Assembly: GCA_037074765.1 (NCBI GenBank)
Contig: JBAMDO010000250.1
Coordinates: forward strand, 1-64,000
Reading direction: 5' to 3'
Source: Mansonella perstans
Lineage: Eukaryota; Nematoda; Chromadorea; Rhabditida; Onchocercidae
Length of the DNA stretch: 64,000 nucleotides
How positions within the stretch are numbered: position 1 is the first letter of the stretch; each line of letters begins with the position of its first letter. Both the position numbers and the translations under genes were made by a program. Below, one piece after another: positions 25,951 through 37,606 of this stretch. Below the pieces are notes generated by a model. It made no database searches. It had not been told where the DNA came from and was given only the letters and a program-made list of their open reading frames with translations.

Positions 25951-27846
25951 AAGCCCATTTTTTTACAAATTTAAACTATTGATAATTTTCATGAAATTTA
26001 TTTCAGTATATTTATCTTCCTTTACTGGTGCTTCTGATAAATGATTACTGTCTAATAAAGCTTCATTCACATTGATACTTAGTTTTGGAACTTGCATAAT
26101 GATAAATGATAAAAAGATTTCGATACTCTTTTTTTTGTTTTAATGAAAAATTTTTTCAAAAAAAAATTTTAAATTTCACCCTCTTTTTTAAATGTAGCCT
26201 ATCAAAATAAAATCAATTCAAATAATCTCAGAAATGCACAAAATTCTGATTATATTTATCATTTTTGTTGAACTGAAGTGAAAGCATTTTTCGCTTTGAT
26301 AAATCAAAAGTTACAATTGTACTAAATTTGACAGTTGGGATCTTTTGAACTTAAGAATTGAAAATAAATGAATGATTGACTGAAAATTGATTGAAAAAAT
26401 AAAAAAATGAAATGAAATTTGATCGGAACAGATTTAACAAACTCAAAAAGAAAAAAAAAAAACCAAATTCATCAAATTAATTAATTAATTAATGGATATC
26501 TCTTCAATAAAGTAAAACAATCAGTTTTTCCCTCCAAAATTAAATTGATATTTTCGGTTAACAACAAATAACGGTTTACAACAAAAACGAAAAAAATCAA
26601 TAATAATTGTTTGAAATCAATAATTTGGTGGTGTTGTATTAAATGATTTAGTGTGTGAGTGTTACCAGTGAAAAGTAGGAGAGGTTGAAAACAATAATTA
26701 ATGAGAAAGATAAAAAAAAAAGGAAAAGAAAAAGATTTCAAGAAAAAAGGAAATTTGGACGACAAACATCAATAATAAAACAATTTTCGCCACCATTTTC
26801 TCTTCCTTTCTGTTTTTTTTTTTTTTCTCTCTTTTTTTTTGTTTCATTTTCAAATAAACTTCTAACTATAATTTCTATTTCCAATTTTTCCAATTCCGGA
26901 TTTTTCAATATTATTCATACAATTTCTAAGAATAAAAAAAAAAAAAAAAATTACTAGCAAAAATTAAAACCATTAAAAAATACATACATATGTATAATTT
27001 ATTTGTATCTATTTGATTTGATGTTGTGATAGTTGAATTAAAATGTGATTAAATTAAAACAGGTAGAAAGGTGATTGATAAGGTGTTTATATATATTTTC
27101 GATGATTTTGTTGGAATGCAGAGAGTAAGTGAAATTTTGAGAAATAATATTGTGAGTTGCTGTAATTATCTTAAATTGGTGAAATGGTTGCGTATCCATT
27201 TTCTAATGAATGATTCATTTATTAGAAATATTTCATTATCCTGTTTTGTATATATATATACATATATTTATATATATATATATATATATAAATATTCATA
27301 TCTTTTATCAATCAAATTTATAAATATATTTATTTAAGTGGTATTTTGTTTTTATTGTTTTTTTATCTTCTGTTTTTCAACTTTTAATTTCCTATTTAAA
27401 ATTTTTTCATTTTGTTATACTTTCTACTTTTAATTTATATTTGTTGCATTCATTTTTTTACAATTAATGATAAATATTGTAATTCTTTTGTAGGGATAAA
27501 TATTATTGTATGATTTATTGCAATACTTTAAAAATTTTCATATTCAATTTTTTCTCTTTTTTTCGCAAAAATTTATTAACTGTCGATGAAGCAAATAGAT
27601 AAAGATTACAAAAGTGAATAGAACTTTATATTATTTGAAGCATAAAATTCAACCTCGATACTAATCAATTTCCCGAAGATAAGCAAATGGCAAGGTAAAA
27701 AAAACCTGTTCGATGAAGTGATGAATGAGTGACTGGATTACAGTAATTCTTTCTAAATGAATCAATTTCGATTAAAAAATTAAAATATAATTTATCATTT
27801 CGAAGTTCAATAAAATTAATTTTTTTTATAGATTCGAATTACAACT
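25951..27846. other. A+T-rich intergenic region with simple repeats
   Basis: Spacer between the collagen pseudogene and the EGF-protein gene. It has no recognisable exon. It contains several A or T homopolymers (near 26450, 26820 and 26935) and a TA microsatellite near 27245-27292. A polypyrimidine-to-tatag acceptor at about 27831 likely receives the spliced leader for the next gene. Confidence 0.5.
27245..27292. repeat. (TA)n microsatellite
   Basis: About 48 bases of almost pure alternating TA with a few interruptions. It is intergenic. Confidence 0.8.
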
Positions 27847-30643
27847 ATGTATCAATGGCAATTTTTTATTCTACTATATGTGGAAGCCAGAAGTCAAGCT
27901 CAAACTACCGTAATAAGCAATTTCGTTTTTTTGTTTATCATTTGTAAAATATTTGATTAATTATTTCAGAAAGTCTACTTTGAAATTTTATATTTTTACT
28001 TTTAAATGATAACAGCCGTTTTAATTTCTTGAAATTATACCAAAACTTTTATTCCTTAAAATTTCAAAAGTATTTCTAATTTTTGTTGGAAAAAAAAATT
28101 GTTTAAGTTAACATTTGTTTGCTATTTTTCTATTAGTGATCAAAATTTTTGAGGATAAAGTAAAAGAACAGTGGAATAGTGTAAATGGTACAACTATTGG
28201 TACAAGTACTACTATTACTACTGCCACTACTATTGTTACTACTACTACTACTACTATTACTACTACAATTGCTGCTACTGCTATTACCACTACTACTACT
28301 GCTACAACTACCTCTACTACTATTACTACGCCCACATCACTTCTCAAATTTTTTGGGTAAGTTAAAAAAAAATGGAAAAAATATTTTAATGATGCTTTAG
28401 CAGTCTTTTTTTTGTAAAATTTATGTAATACAGTTATTTCAAGACTTTTTTTAGAGAATTATCACTTCACTCACCAAATGATGATGCAAATGCATACTGT
28501 CGTAATGGTGGTATTATGATTGGACATGGCTGCATATGTCCATATCCATATACTGGAACACGATGCTTAGATTTTGCTTGTGGTATTTTATTTTGTTTAA
28601 TTAAATTATTATTATTATTTGTTTGTTTTTATATTTATTTTGAAAAATTGGGGAAGATTGTAAAATATTAAGCCATAAAAAATTCAATAAAATTAATTTT
28701 TATTTGATAAATTTATTTTTCCCAGTTTATTTCAGCCCATGGCATATCAGTTGGGGTTCGTTATGATCCAGATAGTTTATTCTTTAATAAGCCTTGTATT
28801 TGTGATGAAGATTGGACTGGTGATTTATGTGATATGATGAAAACAAATGAGGCAAGCAATTTTTCAAAAAAAAAAAAAATCATTTCATTGTTTGTAAAGC
28901 ATGAAATTGAACTAAATTTCATGTTTCAAAATTTTTGCGTTTTTGAATTTTATCAAATTTAATATTTAAATTATGCATCAATTTTTGCATTTCTTCAACG
29001 GATGTCTTTTGTAAAAATCTACAGGACAAAACATATACTACAATTTTAATTAACTCTTTACTTCATTATGTCAATTAATTTAATTACGAATTCTATAAAT
29101 TACTAAGTTATAAAAAAAATGAAGTTAAAAAAAAGGATTAAGAATTTGCATTCACTGCTTAGACTTTATCTTGTATTCATATACTTTTAATCAATTAGAA
29201 CAATGGCTACTTTCCTTATACTAAAATACAGATTAGTTATTTTGAAATAAAATAAAGTTTACTAGTTTTTTATGTACTTCTGGATCCACTTATATTTTGT
29301 AATAACTAATTTATTGACAGAAATTGCAAAATAATTTTCTTTTTTCAATTTCTGTTTTCAAACTGTTTTCATATATGAATTTTATCATTCTTCATCTTAA
29401 ATTTAAAAAATACCAGCAGTATTTTTTTCCTTGTTTTTCCTCTGAAAACCATAATCACACTCACTTGAAAACACTCAAATTCGCCAATTAACTAAATAAT
29501 ATACTGCAATATACTACTGTTTTGTTAATTTCTCTTGATACTTATGAAATATTTCAAGAAATTTGAGATAGTAGAAATTATCATTCAGTGTAACGATCGT
29601 GGTGAATTCAGAAACGGCCATTGTCATTGTGCTGGACACTTTTTCGGTTCACAATGTCAGTATGTCAGCAGATGTGATCATGGTAAAAGGAAACATGGAA
29701 GGTTTTCATTTTTATCAAAATTTAGAGATAATTTAATTTGGAACGTATAAGATTTCAGAAATTTCGAATCAGTAATGAACCCTAATTGATTTCAGGTGTC
29801 TGTGCGATGATGGTTGGAAAGGTGATTATTGTCAAGATATCATTTGTCAACATGGTTATCCAGGTAAATAAATGTTTCACTGAGCGCGTGTATAGAATTT
29901 TTGAAATGCAAACTGGGACTGATTTCAAAAGAAAGTAAAATTAATTGACCCAAATTAATCCTAATAAAATTTGCATTAATTAAAAATTTAAAAATTCAGA
30001 TATCAATAATAACAGCGAATCATGTGTTTGTCCGGCGCGATTCACTGGAACACACTGTGATCGTTGTTCACAAAAAGGACCTAAAATCAGGCCATACCCA
30101 GAATGTAACATTGCTATTTCGAAAAGTAAAGCTAAACAACAACGACAAGAAGCAGAAACACAGGTATCATTTTATTATTTTAAAGAAAAGTTAGTTTAAA
30201 ATTAATGCTATGTAATACACCTTTAATTCCATTTTCTTCTCGAAATAGTATTTGAAATATAGAACTTAGTGCTGAAAACTAGATGATAATATTGCAGTTC
30301 CGAATGCGATTAAGGATTATGGGAGTTGCAAGTTTTTTGCTTTTATTTCTGGTTACAACAATGATTTTCTTCAATCGTCGCAGGATTTACAAAAAAAAGC
30401 GTTCAGAAAGGGAGAACATTCAACAGCGTGATTATGAAATCCGAAAACTAATCCTTGAAAAAGCTGCACGTTCTACGGAATGCCTGAATATTGAGCAGAG
30501 GTAATGACTTGTTTAATGACACTGTCGATTAAGTATATTTCCGGACTTCATATAATTTTATCGAATTTTTTCAACTTCTTTTCTTTGATGTAAATATAAA
30601 TCCCATTACGTAATATTCCAGTAGTCTTTCGTATAAGTATTGA
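27847..30643 (+). CDS. EGF-repeat type I membrane protein with Thr-rich stalk
   Basis: Unrecognised single-pass surface protein. ATG 27847 begins a signal peptide (MYQWQFFILLYVEA). Exons: first exon from 27847 (end unresolved), then 28137-28356, 28455-28582, 28736-28851, 29589-29701, 29796-29863, 30000-30163, 30298-30500, 30622-30643. The later exons need a first exon ending in phase 1, e.g. at 27943 (donor gtaaaa) or 27892. The strong donor at 27910 does not fit unless a later acceptor is used. After a Thr-rich segment come at least four EGF-like modules, e.g. CRNGG..CICPYPYTGTRC, CICDEDWTGDLC, CHCAGHFFGSQC, CLCDDGWKGDYC and CVCPARFTGTHC. Exon 8 carries a transmembrane helix (ASFLLLFLVTTMIFF), then a basic cytoplasmic tail. 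If the final intron is retained, the protein stops at 30504. The 28851 junction uses a GC donor. About 360-377 residues. Confidence 0.8.
28185..28332 (+). repeat. Imperfect (ACT)n repeat encoding a Thr-rich stalk
   Basis: About 150 bases of ACT/ATT/GCT triplets inside exon 2 of the EGF-protein gene. In frame it gives about 50 residues of Thr with Ile and Ala. Such segments are typically heavily O-glycosylated stalks. The repeat probably varies in length between individuals. Confidence 0.85.
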
Positions 30644-31768
30644 TTAAGTCTTATATTTCTGCACTATGAAATGAAAACCTAAAATTCTGAGCAATTATAC
30701 TGAAAGCTAACTTTTGAAGGACGGAATATAAGGAAGAAAAAAAAAGCCGCAGCGGTCACATGAAAACGCACAGAAGATCATCGTATTTTCAATAGCTACC
30801 AAAATAAGTTCCACAAATGTTCATATATATGATTTGGGAATCATGGCTCAATAACCTACAGTCTACAGGTAATCACAAAATTCAGAATGAACTTTGATTT
30901 TCTGAAACAGAATTAAGGGAAAATGAAAGAAAGTGGATTAATGTCACGCTACATGATCAAAAATTTTCACCATTGTTTTGAATTTTAATTGAATTCTTTG
31001 TCTGAAACATCCCTTGGTTGCTTTACAAATTTATTCCGTAAGCTGCAACTGATCATCATACAGATCAATAATTTGTTGTTAATATCTTATTAATAAACTA
31101 TATACAAACTATTGATTTGTCAAAAACACCCCACAGTTAAAGAAAAAGATACTGTAGTGAGAAAGTAAGAAATCTAAAATTATAAATAGAGGAAAAAAGC
31201 ATCTAGCACCTAACGGAATGAAAAATCCAGGAGCACTTTTGAAGCAATCATTTTCTTCTGCAAATAATTGCGATTAACTAATCTAAGCATTACGAAACAA
31301 GTAAATAATATCTCATATTACGTAATTAGTAATTCAAGCGATATTCTTGCTAACTAAAACTTAAATCGAATGTCACTTTTGTTTTCTCGGACTTGGACGA
31401 AAATCCACAGTTTGCACGAAATGGATATTGTGAGATCAGAACCTAATTTAAAAAAGATAAAAAACAGAATCAAAGCTAAATGATTAAAACAAACAAATCT
31501 ATAAGCAATGAAAATAGTAAACTTGAAATCAATTACCATTTGAATTGATTTTAGACAGAGAGAAGTTAACAGAAGATTGGTATGCAATTCAATGTATGCA
31601 AGTAACTGCATCCAAAATAAAATCTTAGCAAGTATAACAACATAAGATAAAAGCAGGAATAGATAAACACTGCCTAAAGATACATATCGAACAAAATCTC
31701 TAAAATCGGAATTTAAGTGTACTTTAAAACGTAGCCTGTCCCGTTACCCATGCAAAATTTTCAAAAAA
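30644..31768. other. Spacer between convergent EGF-protein gene and mkk-4
   Basis: These two genes converge, so this stretch should hold both 3' UTRs. I see no additional exon. G+C content is slightly above the usual spacer level in places, but no domain or long open frame stands out. Confidence 0.5.
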
Positions 31769-34408
31769 TTATGAAAAATGTACCCAATCAGTTCTAAGTG
31801 CTTTGTACGCATTGTTGTAACTTTCATTAGAACTATTATCTCCTAGAACGTTGGAAACAAATATTCCAACAATTGTTTGCGCCTGAGCAATCTCATCTGC
31901 ATCTTGCACGTTGTATGTTTTGTAGAAATCCATGGTCATCAGAACATTATATTTGGGCCGTTCGTCTTTGCCTTTGATTAAGCTGAATATTACACACTTT
32001 ATCATAATCTTAATCATGAAAAAGTCTTCATTAGAAAAAAAAGATTAATGAATTTATTTGAAAAAATGCAGTTTACGGAAAGATCCAAAAACTATCCCTC
32101 TTCTCCTAACATAATCTTTTCTTTCTTCACTAACGTCTTAGACTGAACAATGATTTCGACTTCACAAAACTAAGAAAAATAGAAATTACCAGTGGTTGAT
32201 AAATGTGACCAAACACGTGGAATATATTCCAGGTGGCATAATAGGAGGCTCACCATTCACCACTTCTTGTAATTGTTGGAACGGTGAATCCCAAGCTGAG
32301 AATGGAAATCGTCCTGTGGAAACTTCAAACTGGAAATAAAAATTATGTCCTGTCGTACTTTTGTTGTCAAATCAAACAAATTCAATTAATTTATTTTATT
32401 TACAGGTTTGCTGAAATCTGATGAATTAAAACAAATGCATGCTTGGAACGTACACTTACTAGGGTTATGCCCAACGACCAAACGTCAGATCGAACATCGT
32501 ACGGCTCATTCGATTGAAGCCGTTCAGGCTATAATGCATTAACAATAAATAAAGTTTTATAAACTACATCAAAATCAATTCCATTTAACTTCCGAACATA
32601 TAATTCAAAAAATGACCGAGACTTTTTGAAAAAAAACACACCGCCATATACGGTCGGCAACCTACATCCTGAGTTTTAGCAATGGAATCAATCAAGTGAC
32701 CAGCTATACCAAAATCACATAGTTTTATATGTCCTTTTCGGTCCAGCAAAATGTTGGATGGTTTAACATCTGAAACTGTATAAATAGCAACCAGCAAATC
32801 TAACAAAGATTTCAGAAATCGATACTTCAAAACTTTGAAAAGCTGTAGAATTAAACTGACCAAAAAACTAACCCCGATGAATTATTCTTAAATTTTCTTT
32901 GAGATAGCTGAGAGCGTTCACTGTCTGAAATAACCAACGTTAAATCATTCATTCTCATAAAATTCTCACAAACCTAGTTTACGAACAGAATTTTTGAGAT
33001 TTATAGCTGCACCACACCTCAAACGCCTATCATTAAAAATTTGGAGAAATAAATTTTCCAGATCAACTTAGTTTAAATAAAACTTCCCGAAACTGCAATG
33101 TATCCAATCATATCTTCCGGAAGACAACTTCCTTTTTCATAAACAATTTTATAAAGACTCTCCAGAGAAATATCCATTAGCTCCATGCATATCCAACAAT
33201 CACCCTACAAAAGTTCATTTCCAATCAAGCGAATCCAGATAAATAGTGAAAAGGTTAACAAAAGTTTAGAAAAAGAGAGAAGAATGAAAAAAGAAAAATT
33301 TATCAACTTCGGTAAAGACAGCACCGTAGAATCGAACAATGTTTTCACACTTGCTACTCATAATCGCTTCGAGTTCCATAAGTAGATGTTTCTGCTCTGT
33401 TACGTTCACAGTATTTGATCGGATACGCTGAATAATAAATTCATTTAAAACAAAAACGTTTCGGAATTTTGTATAAAATTTTTATACAAGATTCCAATAA
33501 TCTTTATGGGATTATCACCTTAACAGCTAAAACAGTTTCAGATTTCGTATGAAGCATCCGGCTAACCGTCCCGAAATTGCCACGGCCAATTTCACCTTTG
33601 TCAATGAGATCATTACAAGTAAAATCATACTCTTCATCCGCCGAAAAACGTAATTTACCTGCGGAATGAGATCGCAAATATGCACTGAAATGCATATCAA
33701 AATTTTCTATAAAAGATACACAATAAACTGTGATACTTATATTAATGTCACCAGAAGGTGACACAGTAATCAATGTCACCAGAAGGGTGTATGGATAAGA
33801 TGCATTAGTCAATATTACTATCAATATTACTATAATGTTTACTACGCTTGCAAAAAACGTACGTTCCAATCGAATTTTAGAAAATGTATAAGGAAAGAAC
33901 AGTTTCCCATTGCTTTAACACTCAAAAATTTGAACTGGTTTTAGAAGCTTAGGTAAACTAACAGTTGTGGTGATGTTTTTACATCTGGTAACGGTGGAAA
34001 ATCCAGCTTCAAATTGAAGCGTCCCATATCAGATGATTTTGGTTGTTCGTTCATCTTCTCCCAATTAATGATATTCTTTTCAAAATTCAATTAAAGAAGT
34101 GATAAGATGAGTGTGCAACATCCATTAAAATTATGCATTTTCTTTCAAATAATTTACTGTTATACATGCTGAAAAACTGATGAAAAATGAAATAAGCATG
34201 GGAAATTCATACAACAAAAGATGTTCATGTAACAGATAAGTATTTGAGAGGATGAAAAAATATGTGAAATTCCGCGAATACAAACGAAACCGATATATTT
34301 CATCGATATTCCTGTTCCTGGATCAAAATTGCAACATTCCAACGCCCTTCTACTTCTCATCAGGAAATAACGTTTGCGTAATGGCTGCACCCCGTCCACT
34401 TTCTCCAT
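31769..34408 (-). CDS. mkk-4: Dual-specificity MAP kinase kinase 4 (MKK4 type)
   Basis: Cytoplasmic kinase that phosphorylates JNK/p38 MAP kinases. Exons on the minus strand: 33963-34054 or longer, 33519-33684, 33308-33427, 33094-33204, 32873-32924, 32642-32769, 32460-32528, 32190-32329, 31769-31982. They give 363 residues from ATG 34054-34052 with consistent phases. All kinase features are present: Gly loop [17 protein letters not shown] lysine, DCWICMELM hinge, IIHRDVKPSN catalytic loop, CDFGIAG, activation loop DSIAKT with the two phosphoacceptor sites, and GCRPYMAPER. GCRP (not GCKP) in the last motif favours MKK4 over MKK3/6. A likely extra 5' exon (34286-34408, donor gtttgt), joined to an extended exon ending at 34075, adds 48 residues in frame and is included here; it is less certain. 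The 33094 donor shortens helix E by two residues relative to vertebrate MKK4. Divergent with dph-3. Confidence 0.88.
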
Positions 34409-34504
34409 GCGGAATCGTTCATTGGTGAAACGTCAACTGGTGAATTCATTTGAGTTTTGAATTTATTTTAATGTTTTAGTGAATGTTTTTGCTAGAAGTA
34501 TGGG

Positions 34505-34514
34505 ATGACGTCAT
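34505..34514. promoter_or_regulatory. CRE-like palindrome in the divergent mkk-4/dph-3 promoter
   Basis: atgacgtcat is a perfect 10-base palindrome containing the TGACGTCA core bound by CREB/ATF bZIP factors, followed by ggaag, an ETS-type core. It lies about 100 bases upstream of the proposed mkk-4 first ATG and about 170 upstream of dph-3. Binding is inferred from the consensus only. Confidence 0.55.
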
Positions 34515-34680
34515 AGGAAGCCTTTTAACCTTCTTTAGATTTAGATGTTCTTAACTGTTATTGCAGTTATGTTGTGCTTACTATGTTACAGGTGATATGT
34601 ATCTCTTTAATTGATAATAACTTTTCATTCTTACATTTCAAATAACTTTGACTAATTTCAGGTAATTTAATGGGCACATA

Positions 34681-35186
34681 ATGTCGGTATTTCATGATGA
34701 AGTTGAAATCGAAGATTTTGAATATGATGAATCCACCGAATTATATAGCTATCCATGTCCGTGTGGAGATCGGTTTGAAATTTCCAAGTAATTTAATGCA
34801 TCATTACTGAATGTCTTTTGATAAGTTTAACTGGTTCTTTAAGTGATTTTAAGAACTTTTACTTATCAAATTAACTTGTAGCAAGGGTGAATTCATCAAT
34901 TTAGTGGCCTTGAATGCGCGTAAATTAAATTTCTGCATGATAGGATTCTAAAGAAAATATTATTTCGTGGAACTTAAATATTAAATTCTGAATTTTTTGT
35001 ATCGTGCAATATATGCATTGTCAAATGTTTTTTTTTTTTAGGGAAATGTTAGAGGCAGGTGAAGATGTTGCTACATGTCCTAGTTGTTCGCTGATTGTTC
35101 GAGTAATCTATGATCCAGATATGTTTATTAACTTGGAAATTGTACCAAACATCAATATTCAGAAAGCAGAAATAAGCAGCATATGA
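34681..35186 (+). CDS. dph-3: Diphthamide biosynthesis protein 3 (DPH3/KTI11, CSL zinc finger)
   Basis: Small zinc/iron protein that donates electrons to the DPH1-DPH2 radical enzyme in making diphthamide on elongation factor 2. It also supports Elongator-dependent tRNA wobble modification. Two exons, 34681-34787 and 35042-35186, give 83 residues (human 82). The protein opens [18 protein letters not shown], almost identical to the family start. It carries the four metal-binding cysteines as PCPCGDRF and ATCPSCSL, followed by VIYDPDMF. An acceptor (aatttcag, ending 34662) just before the ATG looks like a spliced-leader site. The tail after residue 65 is less conserved, as is usual. It is transcribed away from mkk-4, from a shared upstream region. 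Confidence 0.95.
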
Positions 35187-35249
35187 GTTTTAATATGGAA
35201 AGTGTTATAGAATAATGCGACATAAATGTTTCAGTGGGATTCGTGAAAA

Positions 35250-36321
35250 TGTATGTTTGTAAGTTGCTAAGTTACTATGTTCATCTAGTTTGTTTAAATT
35301 TGTGGACTTTGATTTGATTTTTTATTTTGCAGTTCTCAACGCTTTTTCCCTTGCATTACTTTGGCGCTGAAAATAAAATATGCTGTTGTTATATAATATA
35401 CGTGACGAATTGTATAAGTAATGGTCAGAATTTCAAACAGTTTCTATGCTTGAAACTTTATTGTCAGTCTACTGAACTTAGCGAGCAAATTTATTGGAGG
35501 TTAGCTAAGACAAGAATAATTTATGTAACAACAAAAAATCAAACATATCGAAAAAGAAATTTTAAATGGACTCCATAAGTTGTCTTACATTGTCTTATTC
35601 AAGAAGCATAAGTTCTGACTGTTTTTTTTTTCTCAAAATTCATATTTTGCAAATTCGTTGGCAGAGACTTTCACCTTTTATTTCTTGAAGATCTTGGATG
35701 AGCACGACACTCACTCATTTTGTGGACAAAATTTGTTGAATCTTTTCGAGCGAAAAGTTTCCAAAGTCTTGAAATTGACACTTGATGGAGCGAATTTAAT
35801 TATCATCAGTCATGAGCCGGTAATTATTATTTACAGAGATGGACAAGTGATTGCACCATACTGTGTTCTAAAATGTGCATAAATCTGGGGTAACTTATAA
35901 AGTTAGTTGCTGAAAAGATTAAACCGAGTGGACCAATTTTTAGCCGAGTATGGGTTGGCAGGTCGAGTTTGACAGAAATTGTCGGGTTAGCTGATCGTTC
36001 ATTGTTCTCTCATGAGTTAAGGTTAAAAGAATTTCAATTTCCAATGCAGGGTAGTTCTCCGTGAATCCATTGTATGTGGAAAGTATGTCGGAAAAACATG
36101 ATTTACCGCGCAAAAAAATTTATATTTTACTGCGTAAAATATAAATTAGAAAACAAGCGATTGTCTGATCCATTCTTCCAATATTATTTTCGGTTATTAA
36201 AAAGAAAGAAGTATTTGGTGTGATTGAAATTAAAAATCCAGTGAAGAGCGTTGAATGTATGAACAAAATATCCGGAGTTCAACTCGCATCACTTGTTCAA
36301 TTTTGCGAGAAGTTATTCTAG
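35250..36321 (+). CDS. Unrecognised coding-like multi-exon stretch behind dph-3
   Basis: I do not recognise this protein. Three stretches have coding-like composition, above the A+T level of the spacers. (a) About 35333-35578, possibly joined to a two-codon first exon ATGTTT at 35250-35255 through a 77-base intron with good gtaagt and ttgcag sites. (b) About 35662-35840, with KVLKLTLDGANLIIISHEP then VIIIYRDGQ. (c) About 35902-36049, with KIKPSGPIFSRVWVGRSS and LRLKEFQFPMQ. A final piece at about 36209-36321 reads VFGVIEIKNPVKSVECMNKI and ends in a TAG. The frames of (b) and (c) can be joined through a short intron beginning gtgatt near 35847, and the last piece through gtagtt near 36050. The exon joins are uncertain, so a decayed gene is also possible. 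It lies 50-150 bases behind dph-3, the spacing of a nematode operon. Confidence 0.4.
36117..36147. repeat. Perfect 14-bp hairpin with 3-base loop
   Basis: aatttatattttac (36117-36130) is the exact reverse complement of 36134-36147 around a tgc loop. It lies in the presumed last intron of the unrecognised gene. It could be a cruciform or RNA hairpin, or a remnant of a small palindromic element. Confidence 0.8.
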
Positions 36322-37256
36322 GAATAAGAAGTGAAATAATTGCAAATGAAGCTCACAAGGAATGAAAAGAAGGCTTTGTTTGTTGCCTATTGCGGGGTAG
36401 CAAAGATTGTTGCAATATCATTTATTGAAGTAAGAAGGTAAAGGCGTTACACTTTGCCTTCTTTTCCTCTTTTTTTTTTTTTTTTTTGAAATTATTCAAG
36501 CAGTGAACTTTGTTTTTTATTTCTTTGTTGTACAGGGATAGTGTTCCTTTGCTTCTTCATATTGAAAACTGGAAGATTTTTCCTCAGTTTATCAAAAGCA
36601 GGTGTTTTTAATTGTACAACGAATCTTTTGGATTTAAATTTTAAAAAGAAGAATTTTTATCAAAGTGACTACCTAACTTTGATAACATCAAAACATTGCT
36701 TGATTTTTATAAGAAAAAGAATTATACCTTTTATTCAATTATTTTTTGAATAATATCCACCTTACCTTTTTTACATATATAAAATTTTCCTGAAAAAAGA
36801 CAAAATCATTTTTGTTTCTTTCGTATCTCTTTTTAAAACAAATTTAACGATTCAAAACAGATCATTTTTACTGAAAGAACTGATTGAAAGGACAGATTAA
36901 AGGACAGGACAGGACAGAGGACAGATTAAAACAGTTGAAGGACAGAAAAAGTCCTTCAAGTGTTTTAATTTCAAAAATTTTCAGTCACAATTTAATATTC
37001 TTTTGTAACATTTTCGGAATTACCGGAATGTTTTTTGTCCTTTATTTCATCTAAAAAAATTTTGACTAGTACAAATACTTTGTATTGGTGAAACTTGCTC
37101 AATTAAACTGCAAGATTGGTGAAGGGTAATAAAGAAATTTGAAAAATTCAAGGATTGCTGGTTGTCAAACTACAATTTTCTTTATTTGAAATTTCACACT
37201 TTTTGATTTTTCGCTTTTAAATGGTATTTTCGAAATTCTCCTTTCTCAAACGTGAT

Positions 37257-37309
37257 TAATGATTTCGTTTTTTTGTTTAGGAGGTGAAGAAGGTAAGCGG
37301 GAGATGTGG
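37257..37309 (+). repeat. 53-bp segment, copy 1 of a direct duplication
   Basis: It matches 37607-37659 at 48 of 53 positions, 350 bases downstream. Each copy contains a T tract ending in tttgtttag (acceptor-like), then twelve bases (ga-gtgaagaa-), then gtaagc (donor-like), so each resembles a micro-exon with its splice sites. Confidence 0.75.
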
Positions 37310-37606
37310 GTAATGAAGAGGATGGGAAAGTGCAAAAAAAGGGGAATTTAGTATCTATAAATGAAGAAAACCGTTTCAAAAAATTAATCAAAAGTATGAG
37401 CGTTAATATAAATAAAAGTGGTTCAAATCTGCCAAGAATTAACCCATATTTCATCTCCCTTTTAGCGGCAATTACCGGAAATTCTTCAAAATATTTGAAT
37501 CATTTCTGATTATTTCGTCGCAATTACGAAAGAACATTTGGTGCTGGCAAAATATGTCCATTAAGTCAATTTGCTGCAAAAAATAAAGGAAAAATAATTT
37601 CTTTTT

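Noticed and set aside
28108..28400. Val-rich minus-strand and Leu-rich plus-strand ORFs over the ACT repeat
   Set aside because: Shadow frames of a trinucleotide repeat. Only the Thr frame joins in phase to the EGF exons.
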